Assembly (NCBI RefSeq): GCF_901538265.1
Contig: NZ_LR593886.1
Coordinates: forward strand, 5,725,738 to 5,789,737
Direction: 5' to 3'
DNA: 64,000 nucleotides
Source of the DNA: Gemmata massiliana
GTDB lineage: Bacteria > Planctomycetota > Planctomycetia > Gemmatales > Gemmataceae
Shown: piece after piece, positions 18,379 to 27,591 of the stretch
Numbering within the stretch: position 1 is the first letter of the stretch
How the letters are laid out: every line of letters starts with the position of its first letter
Made by a program: the position numbers and the translations under genes
The notes under the pieces: model-generated
Database searches by the model: none
What the model saw: only the letters and a program-made list of their open reading frames with translations
Told to the model about the DNA's origin: nothing

Positions 18379-19242
18379 TTACCGCGTGATGACGGTGCCG
18401 GTAAACGTGTCGTGGAGGAACACGTTCAGCAGGGAGTAGGGCACCCTGCCGTCGAGAATGAGAGCGGATTTCGCACAGGCGTCGAGCGCCTCGAAGCACG
18501 CTTCGACCTTCGGCACCATGCCGCCGTCGATCACGCCCGAGGCGATCAGGTCGCGGCACTCGCGCTCTGTGAGTTGAGGGATCAGTGACTTGGGGTTCGC
18601 GCGGTCGCGGAGCACGCCCGGCGTGTCGGTCAGGAAAACGGCTTTGTCGGCCTTCAGCGCGCCGGCCACAAAGGACGCCGCGGTATCGGCGTTCACGTTC
18701 AACCACTGCCCCTCAGTGTCGCGCGCGATCGAGGGAATAACTTGAACGTAATCGTAAGGGGTTCCCGCGCGCCCGATCGGAGAGTGCGCGAGGTCCGTCG
18801 GCGTTCCGACCCGACCGAGATCGATGGGCTTACCATCGGCCCCCGGCAGCACGAGTCGTTCACCGAGCAGTGCGTCGGGAGTGACCGTGGCCGGGCACCC
18901 CCATTTCGTCAGGCGGTCGGCCAGATCGTGACCGATCTCCTGTAGCACGCGGACGACGATTTTGAGCGTGTCATCGTCCGTGTACCGGCGCCCGGCGACC
19001 TTCCGCGGCGTGAGACCAGTTTCGGCCATTGCGCGGTCGATCGGTTTCCCGCCGCCGTGGACGAGCACCACCTCGACACCGAACCGAAACAGCGTAACGA
19101 CGGAACGCAGACAGGCGTCGGTCGCGGCGGGATCTTCCATCGCGCTACCGCCGAGCTTCACCACGATTGGTCGACCGCGGTGCGCGGTCAATCGCTCAAC
19201 GGCAGCGGCAAATACTTCGGCGGTAAGGCTCGGCTCGGACAT
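18379..19242 (-). CDS. argB: N-acetylglutamate kinase
   Basis: 287 residues. The amino-acid-kinase fold is clear: VVKLGGSAMED near the start, VLVHGGGKPIDRAM (substrate and ATP phosphate binding), AGRRYTDDDTLKIV, NVNADTAASFVAGALKADKAVFLTD, and GVIDGGMVPKVEACFEAL at the ATP site. It phosphorylates N-acetylglutamate in arginine synthesis. First gene of the argB-argD-argF run; the gap to argD is 76 bases. Confidence 0.94.
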   Translation of the reverse strand: MSEPSLTAEVFAAAVERLTAHRGRPIVVKLGGSAMEDPAATDACLRSVVTLFRFGVEVVLVHGGGKPIDRAMAETGLTPRKVAGRRYTDDDTLKIVVRVLQEIGHDLADRLTKWGCPATVTPDALLGERLVLPGADGKPIDLGRVGTPTDLAHSPIGRAGTPYDYVQVIPSIARDTEGQWLNVNADTAASFVAGALKADKAVFLTDTPGVLRDRANPKSLIPQLTERECRDLIASGVIDGGMVPKVEACFEALDACAKSALILDGRVPYSLLNVFLHDTFTGTVITR

Positions 19243-19397
19243 CCGAAACGGTCCCAGATTCGAGCAATAGCTTGATAGAAATCGAAAAATCCATCGTATG
19301 CCGCAGCGCGAACAGCGTCAACGGCCGGACTAAGATTCTCCGTGAATGTTGCGCGAACCGAGAAAACCGCCGAGCCGGAAGCCACTCACGCGCGTTC

Positions 19398-20738
19398 TCA
19401 TTTCACCGGTTTCGCGTAGCCCCCCCGCATGAACCCACTATCCGCGGGCGGGTCGTATCGGATGTCGAGGTCCGGTGTTTCGAGCCGCTTCGAGTCCGTC
19501 GCGCGCGATTCGATCGCGTAATCGAGGATGCCCCCAGTGAGCTGCGTGCGCTCCACCGGGTACGGCGACTTGCCCGTTGCGAAGAGCGTTTCCGTGTGCC
19601 CCGCGAGCGCTTCGAGGAACGCCGCTCCCGGAGGAGGCGGGAGCCAGAACAGGCACGACGACGGCTTCTTCTCGCCCTCCACACGGGCCGCGAACGTTTC
19701 GTCCGCGACGTGGCCGTCCAGTTGGAGCACGGTCGCCTTCAACCCGTCCGCGTACTCGACGAGGAACGCGATCGGGCCTTTGATAAAGTTCCCCCACGTC
19801 GCGGGGCGCGGGAACCGCCGACAGTTCGCGCGCACGTCCCCTGCGTTGCGCGATGTGCTGTGCCCGAGCGCGTGTTCCAACAACTCCCACGACCACAACC
19901 CATCGTCGCCGGCCTTCCACACCGCGTCGCCTTGTAAGCACGTCACCGCCTTCACGCCCTGATTCGCGGGTTTCGGATCAGCTCCCGAGAACCGGCGCTC
20001 GACCATGCACTGTAGCGCTTCGAGTGCGTGGATGCCGTAGATCTCCAGTTCGCCGCGCGACGCTATCAGGGCTTCGGTGATCTTGGTGCCGCGTTTGAAT
20101 TCCAGTTCCGGTCGGCGCCACGTCACTGGGAGGGACGAGCCGGCCATGAGCGAGAATCGCATCTTCTTCGCGGTCGCGACCATCTCCGCGGCCTTTGTGC
20201 GGTCGTAGCTGAGGTGCTTGTCGCAAAAGACAGGAACGCTCTTCCCGGTCTTCTCGAACACGGCCGTGATCTTCTTGAAGAACTCGTACCGCGGGTAGAG
20301 CTTCTGTCCGCGGTCGTTGTACTTGTAGTCGCCGTGTTCGCAGATGAGCAACACGCCGTCGACCGCGAGCTTGCCGGTTCCGAGCGTGAGTGCGTCGTCG
20401 ATGCTCTCCGAGAGGCGGAAGCTGTGCTCTTTCGCGAGTTCGCGGCTCAGGTCATTCGCCTTCACCTGATCGACGTACGCGGACGCGATCCCGAAATCCG
20501 GGAAGTGGTGCTCGTCGCCCTTCATGTAGCCGTCGAAGTAGCGCCCGGTGATGTGGTAAGCGTGCGACAGGTAGTGATAGATGGAGCAAACGACCGCGAC
20601 CTTCTTCGTGGCCGGGCGCGCGCGTTTCGGCGGCTTGGTGCGTAACGAATCGGCCCCGGAAACGCGAGGGGCCGGCCAGCCCCCCGACGCAGCGAGCGCG
20701 GACGCGGCCAAAAACGAGCGACGATCGATCGGCAGCAT
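19398..20738 (-). CDS. Tat-exported protein of unknown function
   Basis: 446 residues. The N-terminus has a twin-arginine signal (RRSFLAASALAASGG). The mature part begins with a strand and HYLSHAYHITGRYFDGYM, then a sequence resembling the sugar-dehydrogenase-like (Gfo/Idh) group of planctomycete Tat proteins: VDGVLLICEHGDY, KSVPVFCDKHLSYD, GSSLPVTWRRPELEF, IYGIHALEALQCMVERR. It lacks the usual GxGxxG nucleotide-binding loop at the start, so an oxidoreductase function is uncertain. Exported, soluble, substrate unknown. Confidence 0.72.
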   Translation of the reverse strand: MLPIDRRSFLAASALAASGGWPAPRVSGADSLRTKPPKRARPATKKVAVVCSIYHYLSHAYHITGRYFDGYMKGDEHHFPDFGIASAYVDQVKANDLSRELAKEHSFRLSESIDDALTLGTGKLAVDGVLLICEHGDYKYNDRGQKLYPRYEFFKKITAVFEKTGKSVPVFCDKHLSYDRTKAAEMVATAKKMRFSLMAGSSLPVTWRRPELEFKRGTKITEALIASRGELEIYGIHALEALQCMVERRFSGADPKPANQGVKAVTCLQGDAVWKAGDDGLWSWELLEHALGHSTSRNAGDVRANCRRFPRPATWGNFIKGPIAFLVEYADGLKATVLQLDGHVADETFAARVEGEKKPSSCLFWLPPPPGAAFLEALAGHTETLFATGKSPYPVERTQLTGGILDYAIESRATDSKRLETPDLDIRYDPPADSGFMRGGYAKPVK

Positions 20739-20787
20739 GGGTATCCTCTGCGGTGTTACCGCACGAGTGTACCCGCCATTTGGTGCC

Positions 20788-20823
20788 GATTAAAACAAAG
20801 AACCCGGAGCCAGTGCTCCGGGT
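20788..20823 (-). terminator. Rho-independent terminator
   Basis: A perfect 9-base stem (20802-20810 with 20815-20823) and a 4-base loop. On the minus strand it is followed by a T-rich run (TCTTTGTTTT). It ends transcription of the HEAT-repeat gene at 20848. Confidence 0.85.
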
Positions 20824-20847
20824 GTGGTGCCTGCCGATTGCAGCGTC

Positions 20848-21378
20848 TTACTTCCGGGTGCCGTTGATCGATTTGAGGGCGTCCTTGGCGGCGAGTCCCA
20901 GTTTACTCTTTTTGTCGCCCGCGTTCGCCTTCACGACATCGCGAACTGCTGGCAGCGCCTCTTTCGCCGCGGTGCCCATTGAGGCCAGCCCCTTCGCAGC
21001 GGCGATCTTAACGCTCTCGTCTTTATCGTCCTTCAGCAACTTCACAAGAACGCTACCCACCTTGTCGTATGGCTCATCGGCTTTACCGAGTGTTTCCGCG
21101 GCCGCGGCCCGGATGCCCGCGTCCTTGTCTTCCGTCGCCTTGTAGATGTCCGGCAGCGCGTCGGCCGCCAGTGATTTCTTGATCTGTGCGAGCGTCCCGA
21201 GTTCCTGGAGAGCCGTAACGCGCGCCTTCACGTCCTTGCTCTTCCGGAGCTGCTCCGTGTACTTCTTCGCGAGGTCGTCTTTCTCGCCCGCGAGTGCCTC
21301 TTCCTTGATGCACAGGTAGAACGCGCCGTTGAACAGCGCCACCGCACACATCGCCTTTACGAACCGAGCGGAACCCAT
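20848..21378 (-). CDS. Exported HEAT-repeat protein
   Basis: 176 residues. A short signal-like N-terminus (AMCAVALFNGAFYLC) precedes four or so HEAT-like helical repeats such as IRAAAAETLGKADEPYDKV and VKIAAAKGLASMGTAAKEALP. HEAT repeats form a scaffold for protein contacts. Charged, lysine-rich mature sequence. Function unknown. A terminator follows directly. Divergent from the PQQ-propeller gene at 21603. Confidence 0.75.
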   Translation of the reverse strand: MGSARFVKAMCAVALFNGAFYLCIKEEALAGEKDDLAKKYTEQLRKSKDVKARVTALQELGTLAQIKKSLAADALPDIYKATEDKDAGIRAAAAETLGKADEPYDKVGSVLVKLLKDDKDESVKIAAAKGLASMGTAAKEALPAVRDVVKANAGDKKSKLGLAAKDALKSINGTRK

Positions 21379-21602
21379 GATTATCTCCAGTGAGGACTCG
21401 GTTGTTTGAGAAGAGTAACCTCAATTAGGGCAATTACAGCAACACTACAACGGGATTCGGCTACCGGTTCGACGCGGGAATCCGGATTTTCGTTCCCCGA
21501 GCCGGTTCCTTATGGTGAAATCGCTCCCGAATTCGTCGAAACGACCCACCGAACCCGCCCGCCACAATCAACACATCCGATCGTGCCCGGAGAACCGCCT
21601 CA

Positions 21603-22841
21603 ATGCACCCGCGACTAATCGCTGCCCTCGGATTGCTACTCGTTCCGAGTTTCGTTTCGGCCGAGGATTGGCCCGGCTGGCGCGGTCCGCGTGCGGACGG
21701 AACGGTAAAGGATCAGGGATTTCCACTCACCTGGAACGCCAAAGAGAACGTGAAGTGGAAGCTCGAACTCCCCGGCACAGGGCACTCGTCTCCGGTCGTG
21801 AGTCGCGGAAAGGTGTTCGTCGCGGGGTGCGTCGAAGCGGACAAAACGCGCGTGTTGTACTGCGTGGACCGCGCCACCGGCAAACTGCTGTGGGCCAGAA
21901 CCGCCGCGGTTTCGAGTTTGGAGTTCAAACACAGCGAGAACAGTTGGGCCAGTTCCACCCCCGCGACCGACGGCGAGCGCGTATACATCACGTTCTTCGA
22001 CAAGCCGCACCTGCGCGTCTACTGCTACGACTTCGACGGCAAACTGTTATGGGAAAAGATCCCGGGCGAGTTCCACTCCGTTCACGGCTTCTGCAGCCCA
22101 CCGGTGCTGTATAAGGATCTGGTGATCGTGAACGGCGACCAAGACGCGCCGAAGGACAAAAACGCATACATTGTCGCCCTTGACAAGAAGACGGGTGAGG
22201 GGAAGTGGCGCGCGGACCGGCCGAACAAGCTACGTTCGTACTGTCCGCCCGTTGTGGTGGAGGTCGCGAACAAGCCTCAACTCGTGCTGACCGGGAGCAA
22301 GTGCGTCACGAGCTACTCTCCGGACACGGGGAAGCAGAACTGGATCATCGACGGCCCGACCGAACAGTTCGTCTCGAGCATGGTCATGCACGACGGCATC
22401 CTGCTCCTCACTGCGGGTTTCCCGCAACACTGGGTCATGGCGATCAAGCCAGACGGCACCGGGAACGTCACCAAGACACACATCCTGTGGTCGAAAAAGG
22501 GCGAAGGCGGGTACGTCCCCTCTCCCGTTGCCCACGACGGGAAACTGTTCCTCGTGGACGACGCTGGAGTCGCGAGCTGTTGGGACGTGAAGACGGGCAA
22601 ACAGTTCTGGAAAGAGCGCTTGAGCGGGAAGAAGCACCACGCTTCCGCAATCGCGGCCGATGGGCGCATTTACCTCACGTCCAGCGAAGGTACCACGTTC
22701 GTGCTGAAAGCGAGTGAGGAGTTCGAACTGCTGGCGAAGAACCCACTCGGCGAAGCCGTGTTCGCCTCCCCCGCGTTCTCGGACGGCGACATCTTCATTC
22801 GCGGAACCAAACACCTGTGGTGCATCGGCGAGAAGAAGTAA
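21603..22841 (+). CDS. Exported PQQ-binding-like beta-propeller protein
   Basis: 412 residues with a signal peptide (LIAALGLLLVPSFVSAED). The mature protein opens with DWPGWRGPRADGTVKDQGFPLTWNA-type sequence, common to the planctomycete PQQ-repeat family, and continues with propeller blades: LLWARTAAVSSLEF, VYCYDFDGKLLWEKIPG, YIVALDKKTGEGKW, VASCWDVKTGKQFW. Similar proteins are labelled PQQ-binding-like or BamB-like; no catalytic quinoprotein residues can be assigned, so a structural role is as likely as a dehydrogenase. Confidence 0.85.
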   Translation: MHPRLIAALGLLLVPSFVSAEDWPGWRGPRADGTVKDQGFPLTWNAKENVKWKLELPGTGHSSPVVSRGKVFVAGCVEADKTRVLYCVDRATGKLLWARTAAVSSLEFKHSENSWASSTPATDGERVYITFFDKPHLRVYCYDFDGKLLWEKIPGEFHSVHGFCSPPVLYKDLVIVNGDQDAPKDKNAYIVALDKKTGEGKWRADRPNKLRSYCPPVVVEVANKPQLVLTGSKCVTSYSPDTGKQNWIIDGPTEQFVSSMVMHDGILLLTAGFPQHWVMAIKPDGTGNVTKTHILWSKKGEGGYVPSPVAHDGKLFLVDDAGVASCWDVKTGKQFWKERLSGKKHHASAIAADGRIYLTSSEGTTFVLKASEEFELLAKNPLGEAVFASPAFSDGDIFIRGTKHLWCIGEKK

Positions 22842-22873
22842 CGTTATCCGATTCACGCACTCCGAGATTCACT

Positions 22874-24488
22874 ATGAAAGCAGCCTGCGCAGTATTACTT
22901 GTACTGGGGTTTGGCATTACCGCGGGCTGCAAGAGACGCACGGAACCGCCCCCAGCTGATCCGTCGGAGGCGAGCGCCGCGCCAGTAAATGCGCCCGAAC
23001 CAGCCCCTCTCACGTTGGGCAAGCGCGGCACGTTCACCGTCGGCAAAAGCACAACGTTCGTGCTCGGCCCGATCGATTCCACCGGTCACATCGATTATGC
23101 CACCACCATCAACGACCGACTGAGCAAAGGGGTGACTGCTGCGAACAACGCGAACGTCGCCATTTGGAACGTAATCGGTCCCAACCCGCCCGGCGAAGAG
23201 AAAGTCCCGGTCGGGTTCTTCGAGAAGATGGGGATGGCGGCTCCGCCCGCAACCGGGAATTATTTCATTGGTGTGAAACAGTACGCGGAGAAAACGGCCG
23301 CAGCGGGAACCGGTGGTGCGGCGCTCGATGCGACAACGAAGCTCTCGGTGCAGCCTTGGACAGCGAATGAGAACGCAATCGTCAGTAGTTGGCTCCAGTC
23401 AAACGCGAAGCCGCTGGCCGCGCTCCGGAACGCGGTGAAGCGGACGCACTACTACAACCCACTCGTCCCCAAAGACAACGAGCAGGGGCTAAACGGCACG
23501 TACCTACAAGGCATATTCGTGGACCGCGAACTCGCACGGGCGCTCGCTTGCCGCGCCATGCTTTCCCTCGGTCGCGGGGACACGGCCCAGGCGCAGCAGG
23601 ATCTGGTAGCGTGTCGGCGCCTGGGCCGACTCGTTGGCCGGGGCGCGACCCTGATCGAGGGCGTCGTCGCGATTGCAATCGAACAGGTCGCGTTCCGCGC
23701 CGAGGTCGCGCTCTTAGCCCACGGACAACTCGACGCCCGTGCGGTCGAAGGATACTTTCGCGATCTGTTCACTCTCACCCCTGCCCGACGCTGCCGAACA
23801 GATCGACTCGGGCGAACGCTTGTGGCTTCTCGATACACTCGCACAACTCGACCGACACGGGTGGGCAAAAGTGCCGATTTACACCATTGGCAAACAAGTG
23901 GAGCACGGACTGACCGACGAAATTCTCAATGGCATCGACTGGAACCCGGCGTTTGAGGTCACGAACAAGGGTCTTGATCGCCTGACCGCAGCATTTCGTA
24001 CCAAGAATCGCGTCTCTCGCGCTCAGCAACTGAGTCAACTCGAGGCCGAATCACGCCCTTATTACGATCAATTCGTGGGTGGTAGTGGCGCGGTGGTGCT
24101 GAAAACCGCAGGCTCCGCCACCGAGCGCGGGCGCCTACTCGGTCAAATGCTGTTCGCGCCCATGCTCCAACTACTCCCACAGATGCAAACTGCCACAGAC
24201 TGTACCCAACAAACCTTCGACATAACGATCGTCGCTCACGCGCTCGTGTGGTATCAGCGGGTCAACGGCCGGTACCCCGATTCTCTTGCCAAACTCGCGC
24301 CGACGTACCTGAGTACGATTCCGGGCGATCTCTTCAGTGGTAAAGAGCTGGTCTACAGACCCAACGCGGACGGGTTCCTGCTTTACAGCGTCGGAGCCAA
24401 CGGCGTGGACGATGGTGCTAGCGGGCAAGACGGCCAGCCGCCCGGCGACGATATCGTCGTGCGCATCCCGTACCCGTCGAAGCCGTGA
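22874..24488 (+). pseudogene. Lipoprotein gene with a probable frameshift
   Basis: Two frames together make one protein. The first, from the ATG at 22874, has a lipobox (LGFGITAGC) and ends its sensible sequence near YFRDLFTLT. The second, open from before 23770 to the stop at 24488, continues with LPDAAEQIDSGERLWLLD. The join lies at 23765-23785, where a run CCCC (23778-23781) would restore the frame if it had one base less. The C-terminus (WYQRVNGRYPDSLAKLAPTYL, DLFSGKELVYR, LLYSVGANGVDDGA) is a common planctomycete motif of unknown function. Real mutation and sequencing error cannot be told apart here. Confidence 0.75.
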
Positions 24489-24562
24489 AATGCCTCACGT
24501 TGTGCGGTGCGGCTACGCGAGCAAAGGGCGGGGCGATACAGTAACGGGAAGGAGGCCGCGAA

Positions 24563-25441
24563 ATGTCCCTTGCCGACCAGTTCCCAGAAATCACCCAGCG
24601 GAACCAGCCGCTCGCCCCGTTCACGCACCTGAAAATCGGCGGCCCGGCCGAGTTCCTCATCCAACCGCGCTCGCTGGACGAACTCAACGCGGTCCTGTCC
24701 GCGTGCCAGCGCGACCGCGTCCCGGTCCGGATGCTCGGCGGCGGGTTCAACCTGCTGATCCAGGACGATCCCGTTCCGGGCGCGGTGATCCGCCTCACCG
24801 CGGAAGCGTTCACGTTCCTCCAGCGCGACGGAAAGCGTATCACCGGCGGCGGCGGCGGGCAACTGTTCGACCTCATCGCGTTCACTGTGAAGCACGGACT
24901 CGGCGGACTGGAAACGCTCGTTGGTATTCGCGGTACTGTCGGCGGCAGCGTGCGGTGCAACGTCGGCGATCGTAACGGCGAAATCAGCCAAACGGTGCGC
25001 AACGTGACCGTGCTGACCGAGGCCGGCAAAGTGCAGGTCCGCGGGCGCGACGAACTGACGTTCAGTGAGCACCACAGCGACCTGGACGAACCGGTGATCC
25101 TCTCCGTCGAGTTCGAGCTGGAACCCGAAGAACCGGTTCAGGTTATGAAGCGGATGCAGAAGGCGTGGATTCAACGAAAGGCGGCCGAACCGCTGAGCTT
25201 CCAGGCATCCGTGCGGCTGTTCCGTAACCCGGCGGGCCACACCGCCGCGACCCTCATCGACCGCGCCCAAATGACGAAGGCACGAGCGGGCGGCGCCGAA
25301 CTGAGCGAGCGGAACTCGAACTACGCGGTCGCACACCCGGGCACCACAGCCCGGGACATTCTGCAACTGGTCGAACTCGTTCGATCAAAGGTGAAGGACC
25401 GCACCGGCGTGGCGCTCGAACGGGAGTTACACGTCTGGTGA
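24563..25441 (+). CDS. murB: UDP-N-acetylenolpyruvoylglucosamine reductase
   Basis: 292 residues. The FAD-binding PP-loop region reads FTHLKIGGPAEFLI, RMLGGGFNLLI and GGLETLVGIRGTVGGSV. The C-terminal substrate part has the usual ASVRLFRNPAGHTAATLIDRA and SERNSNYAVAHPGTTARDI. It reduces UDP-GlcNAc-enolpyruvate to UDP-MurNAc, the first committed peptidoglycan step. The substrate-loop stretch after GTVGGS lacks the MNAGA sequence and reads VRCNVGDRNGE, as in type II-like variants. The stop overlaps the next start (GTGA), indicating translational coupling. Confidence 0.93.
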   Translation: MSLADQFPEITQRNQPLAPFTHLKIGGPAEFLIQPRSLDELNAVLSACQRDRVPVRMLGGGFNLLIQDDPVPGAVIRLTAEAFTFLQRDGKRITGGGGGQLFDLIAFTVKHGLGGLETLVGIRGTVGGSVRCNVGDRNGEISQTVRNVTVLTEAGKVQVRGRDELTFSEHHSDLDEPVILSVEFELEPEEPVQVMKRMQKAWIQRKAAEPLSFQASVRLFRNPAGHTAATLIDRAQMTKARAGGAELSERNSNYAVAHPGTTARDILQLVELVRSKVKDRTGVALERELHVW

Positions 25442-26106
25442 AGCGAGCCAAGAAAGCGCCCGCCCCGCCACCCAAAGCCACACGCACGACCCGACCCATT
25501 GTCGCGGTCGTGCTCACACTCGGCGTCGCAGGTGCGTTGCTATTCGGTCTGTCGCGGTTGGGTGACGAAGCCCGCCGAAACATCGGCCCGCGCGACCGGT
25601 ACGCGGTGCGGTTCGCGGACATTCAATGCGAGCCGCCGCCGAACACGTCGCGCGAGACGTTCCTGACCGAAGTGCGATACAGCACCCAAATCGAGCCGAC
25701 GTTCCAGATTCTCGATCCCGATTTGAAGAAAAAGCTGTCCACCGCGTTCACCGCGCACCCGTGGGTCGCGAGTGTCGACGCGGTGACAATTGAAGCCCCC
25801 GATGTGGTGACCGTTGCTCTCACGTTCCGCAAACCGGCGTTGGCGATACTTCAATCTGGTGGCAAGCGCGTGGTCGATGCAAAGGGCGTGATACTCCCGA
25901 TTTCTGCCCCGACCGATGGTTTGCCCGAGCTTCTCAACGTCCCCGCGCTGCCAGCGAATGCGGTCGCCGGGCAGTTCTGGCCCGGGGATGTCGTAGTTCG
26001 AGCAGCAGCAGTCGCAGCAGAGTACAAGCCACAAACGATCGAACGCACCCCGCAGGGCTGGCAGCTCATCCAGCGCAACGGTCAGAAACTGATGGTGGCG
26101 AAGTAG
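25438..26106 (+). CDS. FtsQ/DivIB-like membrane protein
   Basis: 222 residues from the GTG at 25438. A charged, proline-rich N-terminus is followed by one membrane helix (about 20-40: PIVAVVLTLGVAGALLFGL). The outside part has a POTRA/FtsQ layout: HPWVASVDAVTIEAPDVVTV, LTFRKPALAI, GGKRVVDAKGVILPI, as in the FtsQ beta domain. Position right after murB and the 4-base overlap match dcw-type clusters, where ftsQ follows murB/ddl. FtsQ belongs to the division complex. The family call is moderate because the sequence is divergent. Confidence 0.62.
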   Translation: MKRAKKAPAPPPKATRTTRPIVAVVLTLGVAGALLFGLSRLGDEARRNIGPRDRYAVRFADIQCEPPPNTSRETFLTEVRYSTQIEPTFQILDPDLKKKLSTAFTAHPWVASVDAVTIEAPDVVTVALTFRKPALAILQSGGKRVVDAKGVILPISAPTDGLPELLNVPALPANAVAGQFWPGDVVVRAAAVAAEYKPQTIERTPQGWQLIQRNGQKLMVAK

Positions 26107-26114
26107 GAGGATTA

Positions 26115-26732
26115 TCACGCCCGCGTTGGGCGCCCCAATTCCTCCAGCGCGAACTGTGACCACGTCTCGAACTGCTCTGCGTCGCGGAGCAGTTCCGCTA
26201 GCGGGGCGAATCCCGAGTCGGCTAGCGCGTCTTCGCGTGAGCGGGCTGTGGATGATTCCAACTCGAAGATATGAACCACTCCCAGGTGAACGCTACCCAC
26301 CGGAGTGCGGTCGTCGTTAATGAAACCCACACACTGCTCGTGGAAGCCGCAGCCGAGTTCCACTTCTTCGGTTAACTCGCGCATCATGCCCGTCTGATAG
26401 GGATCATCTCCGCCCGCTGCGTCCGCTTCACTGATGTGCCCACCGATCCCGATCGAGCGTAGTGCTTCCAGGCGTTTCTCTGTACCAGCGGCGCCGCGCC
26501 GGTAGTGAAACAGATGGTCGCCGCACCTCAACACGATGTACGGGATGAGTTGCTTGAACGACGGATCGGTTTCGACCTCGTAACGCGGGCGGAACTGGAA
26601 CACGGCCGGGTCGAGAATCGCCGCACGAAACGCACTATCTGCGGCTCGAAGCCCGTGAAAATACCCCGCAGCGCGGAACCGCTCCGTCGGGATCACGAGC
26701 ACCTTTTCGTCGAGCGGCACGACCGCCTCCAT
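26115..26732 (-). CDS. Nudix-like predicted phosphoesterase
   Basis: 205 residues. It resembles the COG4112 group of predicted Nudix phosphoesterases: DEKVLVIPTERF at the start, QLIPYIVLRCGDHLFHYRRG, LEALRSIGIGGHISEAD and GMMRELTEEVEL. The last two match the split Nudix box (G...GG...REL.EEV), with a longer insert between the glycines and the REL part than in standard Nudix hydrolases. The substrate is unknown. Confidence 0.72.
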   Translation of the reverse strand: MEAVVPLDEKVLVIPTERFRAAGYFHGLRAADSAFRAAILDPAVFQFRPRYEVETDPSFKQLIPYIVLRCGDHLFHYRRGAAGTEKRLEALRSIGIGGHISEADAAGGDDPYQTGMMRELTEEVELGCGFHEQCVGFINDDRTPVGSVHLGVVHIFELESSTARSREDALADSGFAPLAELLRDAEQFETWSQFALEELGRPTRA

Positions 26733-26769
26733 CCATGTCAGTGGTCACCGAACAACAACGCAACACCGC

Positions 26770-27591
26770 TCAGAACACAAACTTCAGTAACACCGCAGCA
26801 AGAAGCGCAAACGCGAGAATGTACAACGCCAGGCGAATCGTGTCGTCCGAGGTGCGTCGGGCGAGCAGTTTCCGTAATGCGGTCCGGTCGCCGGACTCGA
26901 TCGCGACTTGCAGCCCCAATTCATAGCTGCTTTGCGGGTAATCGCGGATCGCGTCTTCTACCAGAACTTGCACGCCGTGGCGCGGAGTCGGCAGTGTCGG
27001 CCCCACAGCAGCGTGGAACCCGAGTTCGTCGGAGAACGCGAACGTCGCCGGCCACAGATCGCACCGCGTGCGGTCCGGGAGCAACTGCCACAAATCGCGA
27101 ATAAACTGCGCCGGCTCGTCGCGTTTCAGCAGCACGCGATTACCGTCGACGAGCGCCTGGGTGCTCCCGAGCAAGAGCGACGAATCGCCGACCTTCAGGA
27201 TCGCGTCGAGTTGTTCGAGCGTGCGTTCCGGCAGTATTTCCATTGGCCACGCGAGGTCGGCGAGTTTACCGACCGCGTTCCAGTCCGGTGGGTAGCGCTC
27301 AGCGATCGCGAACGGGTCGCCCAAATGTTTGTAGAGTTCGCGCGACAACACGAGGAAGCGAAACCCGAGCGCGTCGTCGGGCCGGTCTTCAACGCGCACC
27401 ACTGCAACGTGCCCCTTCCCAAAGGGGCACGCGAAATCGGCACGCGGGCACACGACGCCGGTCGGTCGTGTGCCGAACAGAACCGCGATCCGTTCTGCTT
27501 CCGCGGTGTCGAACTCATCCGTCTGCGCAACGACTCGAACGCCGCGCGCGCCCAAAACGATCGCTTGCTGAATGCGAAGATCAGGGGTCAT
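26770..27591 (-). CDS. Membrane-anchored protein of unknown function
   Basis: 273 residues from the ATG at 27591, which overlaps the stop of the upstream oxidoreductase gene (ATGA). The N-terminal part (IQQAIVLGARGVRVVAQTDEFD, FLVLSRELYKHLGDPFAIAERYPPDW) is a recognisable planctomycete pattern without a known role. The middle is a mixed helix/strand region, and a single hydrophobic helix closes the protein (LALYILAFALLAAVLLKFVF), so it is tail-anchored with the bulk in the cytoplasm. No domain assigned with confidence. Confidence 0.65.
   Translation of the reverse strand: MTPDLRIQQAIVLGARGVRVVAQTDEFDTAEAERIAVLFGTRPTGVVCPRADFACPFGKGHVAVVRVEDRPDDALGFRFLVLSRELYKHLGDPFAIAERYPPDWNAVGKLADLAWPMEILPERTLEQLDAILKVGDSSLLLGSTQALVDGNRVLLKRDEPAQFIRDLWQLLPDRTRCDLWPATFAFSDELGFHAAVGPTLPTPRHGVQVLVEDAIRDYPQSSYELGLQVAIESGDRTALRKLLARRTSDDTIRLALYILAFALLAAVLLKFVF

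Noticed and set aside
16704..18389. 561-codon plus-strand frame across argD/argF
   Set aside because: Antisense to two well-supported arginine genes; its sequence is rich in Arg, His and Gln repeats typical of frame shadows in GC-rich DNA.
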